From positions 15,792,321 through 15,856,320 of the forward strand of contig NC_092578.1 in NCBI RefSeq assembly GCF_037975245.1: a stretch of DNA of 64,000 bases. Direction: 5' to 3'. The translations under genes and the position numbers were made by a program. Source of the stretch: Apostichopus japonicus. Taxonomy: Eukaryota; Echinodermata; Holothuroidea; Aspidochirotida; Stichopodidae. This document shows, piece after piece, positions 44,853-54,165 of the stretch (its first letter is position 1; each line of letters begins with the position of its first letter). The notes beneath the pieces were generated by a model. It ran no database searches. It saw only the letters and a list, made by a program, of their open reading frames with translations, and was not told the origin of the DNA.

Positions 44853-47743
44853 CATTACATATATATATATATATAAACATATGTATATACATTACATATG
44901 AATGGTATGTGTAGGCCTACTTACCAAGCATGCCTTCAGCTATTGCTGTCTGGCAGGTCCCGAACCTACAGTGAGTTCCTCTTGTACAGTGTCCATCTCG
45001 CCTACAAGGTTCGCCAACAGATTTGTGACGCCTGCACCCACCATAATGTAAATCACAGAATAACCCTTTACCACATGATTTATCGCGGTCACATGGAACC
45101 TGAAATGTAACAAAATATGATCATACACCGAAGGGGATTGCACATACACACACACACACACACAAAATAAACTTATGTAATATATTTGAATTAAGAAGGA
45201 TGTTGGATACAGAGGTAGAAGTTACACTACTCGGATATCATGTGTGAATTGTTCATATTGACTTCCTGACCCCGTTTCCATCTTCCTTCACGAAAAGAAA
45301 AAAGCATTGTTCGGAACAATTTCCAGTGCCAGCAATAACGTTAATTGTTTGCCCAGAATTTGATAAAATAAAATTATCATAAAGATTTGTGAGTGCTGTC
45401 AATCAGCAAAAAAAGAAGTCAAACCTATTCGAAATGTCGAATTCAAAATTTTTTGAAAAGTTATTTTATTTCGAAAATGTTTTTTCCTTTCCTATATCCA
45501 AGAGGAAAAGAATGCGGAGTGTAAACAAAACGCTTCCGCGGTCAAAACAGTAAAAAAAAAAGAATATAAAAATGAGGAAATAAATTCAAAGAGAAAGATA
45601 GAACATGAAAGACAACTTTTAAATTCAAAAGACATTTATGACAGGGACGATTGAGGTAATAATTCAGCTATATACCTAAAAAATTGTGTGGTTTTACGTA
45701 TCATAAAATATATGTCCTACAAATTACGAGTGGTGTCACTCTTTGTGGTGTTAATATGTAAGCTATATACATGCTTGACCTCACCCTGTCTTCTGACTAT
45801 CTCTATAATAGTACAGTCTGTATATTTGTGAATTTGGCTTGGACTACATTAGACCGTGGTTTTGTCAGTTAAGCTTTCAGCAGACGCCAACCAAAATGTT
45901 TATCAAATCTCGCTAATCATTACACTGGATTTGAAATAAAGAGCATGGACGAATTGAAACAGAGGTATCGCCATCAAACAACACTCTTACATCCATTTTA
46001 GTGATGTACTCCTTTGCCTACCCTCCACCCCCCCCCCCACTCCATGTAACGTGCCAGGATGCAGTGGCGTCGCCAATGGGGGGGCTGGGGGAACGTGCCC
46101 TCCCAAAAAAAATCGTGCCCCCCCCCCAAATGCGATTTGTAGTGTTTAAAAAATTACTCAAAAACTCTTTTCCAAAGGACGAAACGTATTATGTTCTTCA
46201 GTAAAACTTCTTTCCACCGACAATCACAATACCAGTTGTTTTCTCACTAACAAGGTCACAGAGGCCCCGGCGTGAATCACTAGTGCTTAAACTTCACTAC
46301 TATACCCTACATGACTTTCAATTTTCATTTTTGGTATAACTTTTTATCCGCCTCAATTAAAAACATAAATATCAGACAGACTAAGCCCGAAAATTCTTGA
46401 ACATAAAGTTACTTCAAGCTGCAAAATATAGCACCAGATTGCATCTAAGGACCCTCAATTAATAATGAAAAAAAGGGGGCACCCCTCCCCTTAGAACCCT
46501 CCCCCGGGACGGCATTCACAAATAAACACGGTGCCCCCTAAGTAAGTGCTGTGTCCTCCCTGTGCTCCCTCCTCCCAGGTGGAATCTAGGTTCCTTTTGA
46601 CCTTATTTACTTCTTTCCTATAATCTATGACAACTGGTTCTGATTTGTGGAATTCTTTACCAAATACAATTCAAAATTCTGTTACGATAAATTCTTTCAA
46701 GAAAAACTATTGGCGTTTTCTTACTAACCACATAGCTTCGTCTCTGCTCCTTTGTTAAGTTTTGGCATTGCTTTGAAACTCCTTCTGTTGTTAACTCCCC
46801 TCCCTCCCAGCCCCCCCCCCCCCCGCCCCTCCTCCTTCCCACTTCTTTCTTTTGGTAACCAGAATTTTCATAAGTGTTCCGTCCTCTCTGGTTTCCTTTT
46901 ATTTCAGTGACAAAGTTATGTTTCTGTTTACCTCATAAATTTCATATGTTTGCTATTATAGTACGAGGGGGGGTGGGGGGGTGGCGGAGGAGTGCGATGG
47001 AACAACAAGACTTTATCTTTCTTCGGTTTCCATGGTATGGGTTTAAGTTTATTCTTTAAATAAATTCGCGCTTGTAATTCCTGCAGCTCTTCATTTTTAC
47101 AAAACATACTCGTCAATAGAAGATTACAATTCATCAAACCAGGGCATCCTCTTAGAAATTTCACGTAAGTGGAAAATATTGAGTGAGTGATTAACTTATT
47201 GAATTGAATCAATTTTAACATTTCATAGCTATCATTTGTTAATCGCATGCAAGACAGCAAATTGGCAAACAATAACACCCATTGCCTATTATTTAAATTA
47301 TCATTTAAATTAAACTTTTGCCGTATATCAAAGACACGTATAAAATGTGTAAATATCAATAATTAATCGCATGCCAAACGTAAGTTGGAAGAGTTCACAT
47401 TGGGGGAGGGGGTTGTGTTTTGGGGGCTTAACTTGCAGTACACTGTTCTTTTGATTTGTGCACTGAATAGCATGAAATAAATAAATAAAACATGGATAAT
47501 AAAACCAACTCAACCTGATTTGAAGTAGATATATTTTATACTTACAATATTAACATTCCTTACTGTATCGTTGACTCGATTTTCCTGCGTGTTTCGTGGA
47601 TAGATGTAGCTCCCCTCCTCTGCCCCATCATTCTGCGATTCTGGGTGTGGGCCCGACCAAACCAGAGGCCACATATAGGCCCACGTGGACCTTTGTAGTG
47701 ATGTCACGAAGATGATGAAGAGTAAACATGTGCAAATATTCAT
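41945..47743 (-). CDS. DKK: Dickkopf family protein (DKK3-like), complete, 4 exons, 212 aa
   Basis: A secreted protein with two cysteine-rich domains. Dickkopf proteins modulate Wnt signalling at LRP/Kremen receptors, although DKK3 types are less clear. Exons: 47546-47743 (signal peptide [16 protein letters not shown] and linker), 44925-45099 (domain 1), 42799-43003 and 41945-42005 (domain 2). Joints are phase 0, 1 and 2 and agree on both sides. Domain 2 reads [27 protein letters not shown] and ends with the tenth cysteine in HMRCQAV-stop, like the C-terminus of vertebrate Dickkopfs. CPC rather than CYC resembles DKK3. Domain 1 has eight cysteines instead of ten. Prokineticin shares the domain-2 fold, but two domains fit Dickkopf better. 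Confidence 0.85.
42006..42798. other. Dickkopf intron 3
   Basis: About 790 bp, AT-rich. Nothing else is recognised. Confidence 0.6.
42799..43003 (-). CDS. DKK: Dickkopf exon 3 (most of cysteine-rich domain 2)
   Basis: Nine of the ten domain-2 cysteines. Acceptor AAACAG|GG. The donor is the weak site GG|GTCAGT, chosen because it joins in frame to an exon supplying the missing cysteine. Confidence 0.82.
43162..43435. mobile_element. hAT-like MITE, 274 bp, with 8-bp target duplication
   Basis: Perfect 14-bp inverted ends CAGGCGCGTAGCCA / TGGCTACGCGCCTG. Flanked by GTGAGAAG at 43154-43161 and 43436-43443. An 8-bp duplication and CAG ends are typical of the hAT superfamily. Lies in Dickkopf intron 2. 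Confidence 0.88.
43444..44766. other. Dickkopf intron 2, remainder
   Basis: C-rich tract at 43497-43528, otherwise unremarkable AT-rich sequence. Confidence 0.6.
44767..44880. repeat. (TA)n microsatellite
   Basis: TA repeats with a TG interruption, close to the donor of Dickkopf exon 2. Confidence 0.95.
44925..45099 (-). CDS. DKK: Dickkopf exon 2 (cysteine-rich domain 1)
   Basis: [47 protein letters not shown]. Acceptor TTTCAG|GTT, donor TTG|GTAAGT, ending in phase 1. Confidence 0.87.
45100..47545. other. Dickkopf intron 1
   Basis: About 2.45 kb. CA run (45149-45166). At 46072 there is a single MITE-like end CAGTGGCGTCGCCA without a found partner. Poly-C tracts lie near 46030, 46120 and 46810. 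No exon is recognised. Confidence 0.6.
47546..47743 (-). CDS. DKK: Dickkopf exon 1 (signal peptide, linker)
   Basis: 66 codons. A hydrophobic leader is followed by a low-complexity acidic linker with possible N-glycosylation (NDT). Donor ATT|GTAAGT, phase 0. Confidence 0.85.
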
Positions 47744-49345
47744 GTTTAGGCTTAGTACTGAAAAGCACGCACGAAATGTGGTCAAATTAGGATGAAAAAA
47801 GTATTCCAACGATGCGAAAGTTGATTTGTTTAATTTTTCTGATACAGGTATAGATCTGGTATTGAAGTAAGAAGGCCTACACTTTCAAGGCGCGATGCTG
47901 TCTAGACTGAAGTTGGTAGAAAGTCAAACAAGGTATAAATACCTAAAATATCAAACCACGTGAGATTTTGACGATAATCAGGGTCGACAGCTAAGACGCA
48001 TAATCCATAATGTGCTCTCCGAAGACAGTAAATACCTTTCTGGGTACCTTTTGTGTCCATTTTTGACGGACAGCTCATTACATTGAAATACACAACAGCT
48101 TAATTGGGATTTGGACCAATCACATCAGAGTATCCGTTGTCAATCAAGGGTGCATAGCACTCATTAGGCTGGTATTGTTGACACGGATTTGAATAGAGAA
48201 GGCGTGGAAGTCTTCGGCTTAGCATTGTCCATGTAGACGCGACTGACACTAAATGGAGTTTGACGTTTCGATGATTTGCCAAGTTTTCTTGAGATTGACG
48301 GCTAGCTCTCCTGCCGAGGAGATCGGGGAGAACTATGTAAACAATCTCCGGGGTGGCATCCAACAGACTTTAGTCATGTATAGCAACTATTGACTTGTAT
48401 GTAGTAAAACAAGTTAGCTAAACAAATCGATAATGCTGGTTTCTGATCACTTTATACCCCAGAGCTTGAACACCTCAGCATTTACACAAACGCGAGCTAA
48501 ATATTTAAATATTCACATTTTAGTTTTCTGAGAAGAACCATATTTTTTTCTAATAAAGACTGCAAACCTTATACTTATACAATAAATTTCAGAACAATGT
48601 GGTTTCATCACATCGTTCAGATCGCTGCAAGAAATGAAGTTATAGGGTGTTCAATTTACCATAATGGAATTGGCAGGGGGGGGGAGGGTGTGGTTAGAAA
48701 TATAAAAAACAGGTATGACTTCCATTATCAGGCTGATTGTCGATTGGTCGCGTATGAGAAATTCAGTATCGATTGATCGAATATAAGAAATGTGCTTCGA
48801 TAATATCACACCAACGTTTGTTTGCTTAGCTAATAATATGAATTGCATTTTAGCTCCACTTGAGTTGGATACGTATAGCTTCTCCGATAGCTTGTTCAAT
48901 CAAATTTGAAAATATCTTTGAAAGTATAATTCCAGATGGCTGTGGTATTTGAAACTTTCTGATGATGCGAGGGAACCTTTTACAATTTCAGATAAGAAAT
49001 TCTTCCAAAATCATCTTCAAGATTTAATTCTTCTGTCACTTTATTCCTTCTCTTTTTTCCAAAGGAAATAAAAGGTAGGTCGAGGCTATACCGTTCTTTG
49101 CATGAATATATATATTTAGTAAATTGATCTCTTCCCAAAGAGATTAATTTAAGAGTTAATTTATGCATTCTCCTTTCAAATATCATACAAGTATCCCGGC
49201 AGTCTACTCCTCTATAAAAGTGTGGTTCTACACAATCATTCATGTCTTCAACAATCACTGAACACCACTCACGTCTAACTCAAAGACTGCTTCCAATTAC
49301 AGTCGTGTCTGTCTAAACCGCAGCAACGCGTTATACAACAATTGG
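47744..49345. other. Upstream region of the Dickkopf gene
   Basis: Presumed promoter and intergenic DNA. Open frames at 48100-48363 and 48980-49258 (minus) have no recognised domain. Confidence 0.5.
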
Positions 49346-49355
49346 AAGGCGGCTA

Positions 49356-49588
49356 AATACTTTTTAAGAAAAGTCACCCAGGAAAGAACCTGGGCACGAA
49401 AACCAAACAACCGAACAACTGATCCGCTCTCAACCCCAGTTCCCCTTGCATCGAGACTGTGACTGTGTGATCATCGTCAGGTGTGTGTCACTGCAGGGAG
49501 TTACATAACAACTCCCTGGTATCACGATACCCCTAGTGAGGGAACATAATGCTACACACGATCTTAGCCAAGAGGCCGAGAAGCGATC
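49356..49588 (-). mobile_element. U2-snRNA-headed SINE-like retroposon, 233 bp
   Basis: The minus-strand 5' end, ATCGCTTCTCGGCCTCTTGG and the following CTAAGATC..GTGTAG, matches the first ~45 nt of U2 snRNA almost base for base. The rest is unlike U2 but contains three perfect hairpins: GGTATC/GATACC (49518-49531), AGGGAGTT/AACTCCCT (49495-49517) and CCCAGG/CCTGGG (49377-49394). The element is flanked by AAGGCGGCTA at 49346-49355 and 49589-49598, a 10-bp target duplication typical of retroposition. Confidence 0.75.
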
Positions 49589-49600
49589 AAGGCGGCTATA

Positions 49601-49884
49601 CAGACGCGTCCCCCCCCCACACCCCCACCCCCCCCCCTTGAGCATATTTTTTGTATGTTTTTATGATATCGCTAGTAATTTCAAGTTTAGATGCAACTTA
49701 CAAAGGCCTGGGAAGTGCCCATTCCAGCAATCTGGGAGGCATTTGCATCCAAAATTTTCTTGTACGCGTAGCGCCAACTCATGGTAGCGCTACGCTTAGA
49801 TACTTTTTAATGCCGAATCTACGGCTCTGATAGTTTGTCTTCAAGTTCCTCCCTTCCTTTGGCAAATTCCTCGCTATGCGCCTG
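49601..49884. mobile_element. hAT-like MITE, 284 bp, with 8-bp target duplication
   Basis: Same family as 43162-43435, with shared interior blocks 'ttgagcatattttttg', 'tgatatcgctagta' and 'ggcctgggaagtgcc'. Flanked by CGGCTATA at 49593-49600 and 49885-49892. Its insertion site overlaps the 3' copy of the SINE target duplication, so it arrived after the SINE. Confidence 0.86.
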
Positions 49885-49892
49885 CGGCTATA

Positions 49893-50465
49893 CAATCAGT
49901 CGATGTTGTGTCAACGAAGTCAGAAGACACAACGATGCTCTTGTCTTAAGGCGCGCCCTCACGTATAGTTCTGGAATGCAAAGCATTGTGATGGTCATGT
50001 GATGCGATGTGATGAAATCATGTAATACTTTACACATGTTGTCACAGTTTCGTTCCCGCGAATAGTGATGTCACAGAGCGAGATACAGTGATATGTGTGC
50101 AAGAGAAACGGAAGAAAAGTACAACACACTTTTAACTTTTTTTTAGTTAATTTTATTTTTAATGTTTAGTTCAAACAAAAGTATCAAAAATATACTGCTT
50201 TGTTCAAAAAACAAACATGATAACAAAAATAAAAACAAATGAAAAACATAATGAAATATAGAAAAAAAAAGTTTCGTTAGTTGTTTGAGGTGAGAACGTG
50301 TATTGTGTCGCCAGTTGTTTGATCAAACGTTTTTGTAGCAACGAACTGCAAAGGTCCGCATTCAGTTGGACAGTTTCCACATGCAATCATGTGATATTTA
50401 TACTTGCGCATGATAGAACATTGTTGATGTAATATGTGACGTCATCCTTCATGCGGCAAAAAGGA
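49893..50465. other. Intergenic sequence
   Basis: Contains AT-rich and ATG/GTGATG-rich stretches (49985-50020). No gene is recognised. Confidence 0.6.
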
Positions 50466-50590
50466 TACTTTTCAAGAAAAGTCACACAACTGAAAGAGCC
50501 TGGGTACGAAACGCAAATATCTTTGTTCCACTCTCAAACTCAAACCCAAACATTGAGACTATAGTAACCATGTGATCATAATGGTTGTTG
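50466..50590 (-). repeat. Diverged, headless relative of the U2-headed SINE
   Basis: Shares 'aagaaaagtcac', 'cctggg.acgaaa', 'ctctcaa.c.c' and 'gagact...tgtgatcat' in the same order as the 3' half of 49356-49588. The U2 head is absent. Confidence 0.55.
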
Positions 50591-51300
50591 CGTCGAAAAT
50601 ATTTTTACAATGGGTGACACTGTACTACACAGAAGCCGACCGACGTTCGCTTTTTACTATTACATGTGTAATGATTTTTCTCTCGTTTATGTAAGAGGAC
50701 TATTGGTCTGGCAATTAACCTGACCAGTTAATGGTCATACCCACTTCAGCCCAGATATTTCTATGCAAGTGAGGATAGACATCTCAACTTTTTGAAAGTA
50801 ACTTATACTTCATCGATAATTTATTCATATGTTGTGACTGTATATTACTACATAATACATGAATTGCAGAATGTATTTTCTTGGCGGGAGTCGCTATGAC
50901 AACCACAACCTGTATGTTTAAATGTACTACCGCCCGTCATGGAGACATATAGTATTGTAGTCTATTATTAATAAAGTAAAAGTATAGGAACATTAAAATG
51001 ATCAATTAAGAGAATGCAAAATACAAACTAGCAAATATTGAAACAACAAAACTTGATACAAACAATTTTACCAAAACCACTCACGACTCGGATTGCACAA
51101 TATATATTGTGATAACATAAGAAAAAACTGAATTAATATCCTGTTCTCTTTGACACAATCTTGTAGTGATATTTAGCTCCTTTTTTTTTTGGAGATATAT
51201 ATGATATACGATAAACTGAAAAATAACAGTATGTGCATGTACGGATTTGCTAATATTTAATGGTAGATTCAAAAAGTTTCATTTTTACTACTATGACGAT
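50591..51300. other. Intergenic sequence
   Basis: AT-rich. Nothing is recognised. Confidence 0.6.
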
Positions 51301-51965
51301 TCATAAACTGATGACTAACGATATATCACGGTTTGTATGTTATGGCTTCACCACTGGAAGTATTCAAAACTGATGACTAACGATATATCACGGTTTGTAT
51401 GATATGGCTTCACCACTGGAAGTATTCAAAACTGATGACTAACGATATATCACGGTTTGTATGATATGGCTTCACCACTGGAAGTAATTCAAAACTGATG
51501 ACTAACGATATATCACGGTTTGTATGATATGGCTTCACCACTGGAAGTATTCAAAACTGATGACTAACGATATATCACGGTTTGTATGATATGGCTTCAC
51601 CACTGGAAGTATTCAAAACTGATGACTAACGATATATCACGGTTTGTATGATATGGCTTCACCACTGGAAGTATTCAAAACTGATGACTAACGATATATC
51701 ACGGTTTGTATGATATGGCTTCACCACTGGAAGTATTCAAAACTGATGACTAACGGTATATCACGGTTTGTATGATATGGCTTCACCACTGGAAGTATTC
51801 AAAACTGATGACTAACGATATATCACGGTTTGTATGATATGGCTTCACCACTGGAAGTATTCAAAACTGATGACCAACGGTATATCACGGTTTGTATGAT
51901 ATGGCTTCACCACTGGAAGTATTCAAAACTGATGACTAACGATATATCACGGTTTGTATTATCTT
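51301..51965. repeat. 62-bp satellite array, ~10.6 copies
   Basis: Unit starts (ACTGATGAC) fall at 51307, 51369, 51431, 51494, 51556, 51618, 51680, 51742, 51804, 51866 and 51928. Copies are nearly identical. Each contains CGATATATCACGG and TTCACCACTGGAAG. Confidence 0.97.
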
Positions 51966-52160
51966 CACCCTTTTGCATTAATTTTAGCGCTGATGTAATT
52001 CACAACTGAAGACAAACGACATATCTCTGTTGGGATTAATTTTACAACCAACATAATTCATAACTGACGATATATGATACATCATGCACGGTTTGTAATA
52101 TTTGTGCGACGGGTATAATGTATAACAGACGATCAGTGACATATCACGGTTTTGTGGGAG
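51966..52160. repeat. Degenerate satellite-like copies flanking the 62-bp array
   Basis: Pieces such as 'aactgaagacaaacgacatatc', 'actgacgatatatgatac' and 'gtgacatatcacggtttt' resemble the satellite unit at low identity. They look like older, decayed monomers. Confidence 0.6.
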
Positions 52161-53910
52161 GGTGGGGGGGGGGGGTTGTAATCGGTTTCACCTCTTAGTG
52201 GCATTATGACATCACTTATTGTAAAAATTAATGACATCCACAATTTACTACAAAAATTACTTTAACAATAACTTTAGCCAAAATATACTGAAATCACCAA
52301 TTTTGTCTCAAAAACTCAGTTTAAATTGATTATTGTAAAGAGAGGAAAAAACTGACCGTACTTTTCTATTTCTTGCTTTCTAACTTGTTATCAAAGAATA
52401 CTGGTTTCGGTTATTTTGTAAGTTGTTATTTATAGAATAAGCTCCTTTGAAACCTACGATGTTGTTTTTGGTAAATATAATCCGTCATCATTGTAGTTTA
52501 GTTATCAAACTATATTGACGTTACAACAGTTTATGACGTCACGATCACTTATGACGTCACAAAATAACCGCAAAACTATAGTTGTAACAGACGATTAACA
52601 AATTACCGCCAAATATTATATACAAGGCACAGAATTATTTTCTTCAGGGTTAATGTTTAACTAATTCCTCTTTTTTTTAACTTTTTTTTACGATTTTGGA
52701 ATAATACAAAAACGAAGTAACTGTTACATAAAACTAATAACAAACATTAAAGACTCTAATGAATTACATTTTACAACTTGTTAAAAGATCAAAAATATTT
52801 ACAAATACGATGAAAAAGAATTCCTAAATAAGTTTCATACTATTTCCTGTCTCTTGTTAAGTCATAGTTCCAAAGGGGTGGCGGTATGCACAAACTCAAT
52901 TGGGATATGATGAAGAATGTTAAAATTAACTGTTATCAGTTCTCCTTCTATAGCTATACCGCTTTTTAATATTATTGTTTTTTTTTTATTATTCTATTGT
53001 TTTTTGCAAAATAAACAAAGAACAAAATTTTTGCGGTAAATCGATATAAATGGCTGGACTACTTAGTCTAGCACGCAAACTATTAGACCAGTTCCACAGA
53101 CAAAGTTTAAAAGGGGAAAGAACAGACAAGTTTTGGCTTCTAATAACAAATGGATTTAACTTAGCATTTAGGCTTACACTAAAAAAGGTTGACCTTATCG
53201 CCAATTTAGCCTTAAAATAACATTTCAAATATTTAACACAATTTTAAGGTGAATATCTTGAAAATGGAAAAGCTATCGGAATATAAAAAAACACTTACAT
53301 TATTTATGTTTTTAAAATTTTAATTATTCTGCATAAATTCTACGTTTGAGAAGTATCAGTAAACAATCGTTGTTGTTTTTTTCCCAGGTAAATCTAACTC
53401 AGATATCTGATGTCAACTGTAGATTACTCATGTTTGCCCCGGTTATCGGTATACCGTATATGCACTATCGGTATATCGGCCGGTAGTGGCATCGGTTAAG
53501 TTTGCATCAACTTCCGATCGATATTGTTATTTTACAATAACAAAACACAAAAATTGATATTTTTCTCTGGTCTAGCTTCTTCATATTTGAAATAATGTTT
53601 GATCAGAGAGACATTTATATAAAAATTATCGATATCGATAGATATTGGCAATCTACGTTTATTGGTTATCGATGAAAAGCCGATATCCCGTGCAATACTA
53701 TCGATTACTACAGTTGCAGGGAAATCTTTTCCCTCTGTTCTTGTTGTTTCTTTGTTTCTTCCGCTCTTTGTTGCGGTTTGTATTGTTCTTATTGTTTATT
53801 GTTACGTCTGTCCTCATAATTTTCCCGAATATTGCAACTATTATAAAGACAATTTTCGCTCTTGTTGTTCATCCTTCGGATCCATAAAAAATATTATATT
53901 ATAGGTGTAT
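52161..53910. other. Intergenic sequence with paired CRE-like sites
   Basis: TGACGTCA occurs at 52534-52541 and 52552-52559. 'tatcggtatacc' repeat-like sequence at 53430-53660 is related to 61025-61160. No gene is recognised. Confidence 0.6.
53430..53660. repeat. Interspersed repeat with ATCGGTAT motifs
   Basis: Shares 'ggttatcggtat', 'gtttgcatcaacttc' and 'ccgatcgatattgtta' with the segment at 61025-61160 ('gattatcggtat', 'gtttccatcatgcaacttc', 'ccgatattgtta'). The ends are not defined. Confidence 0.5.
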
Positions 53911-53916
53911 TTTATT
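53911..53916 (-). terminator. Candidate polyadenylation signal of the integrin alpha gene
   Basis: AATAAA on the minus strand, about 200 nt after the integrin stop codon. Confidence 0.5.
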
Positions 53917-54111
53917 TCTATTTCATGCATTTCCTTATAGTACCACTCTCAACATCTTTAAGATAGTCAGTAAAAAAACATTTCACCATTGTTTTCCGAC
54001 GTGTGAGGTTGCCTCAAACAGAATGAAGTTGTGTGTCTTACTATAACCGATCGCAAACGGGGATGTGACACTGTTGAATATTCATTTTCAACCCTGTTTA
54101 ATATTCATGAT

Positions 54112-54165
54112 CTATTTGGTAAAAAGGTCTTCTTCTCCGATTCTCTTTCTCTTGAAGAATCCAAG
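54112..54165 (-). CDS. ITGA: Integrin alpha last exon (GFFKR cytoplasmic tail and stop)
   Basis: LGFFKRKRIGEEDLFTK and TAG at 54112-54114. Acceptor CTATCATAG|CTT, phase 0 with the transmembrane exon. Confidence 0.92.
   Translation of the reverse strand, partial: LGFFKRKRIGEEDLFTK

Noticed and set aside
46072-46130. CAGTGGCGTCGCCA, resembling a MITE end
   Set aside because: No inverted partner or target duplication found within about 600 bp.
48100-48363. 87-aa minus ORF ending CYAPLIDNGYSDVIGPNPN
   Set aside because: No recognised domain, no matching splice partners and no start context. Possibly chance or an unrecognised repeat.
48980-49258. 92-aa minus ORF
   Set aside because: Lysine/isoleucine-rich reading of AT-rich DNA, with no motif recognised.
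51301-51965. CTGATGA motifs in the 62-bp satellite as possible hammerheads
   Set aside because: No GAAA core or pairing stems at the required spacing on either strand.
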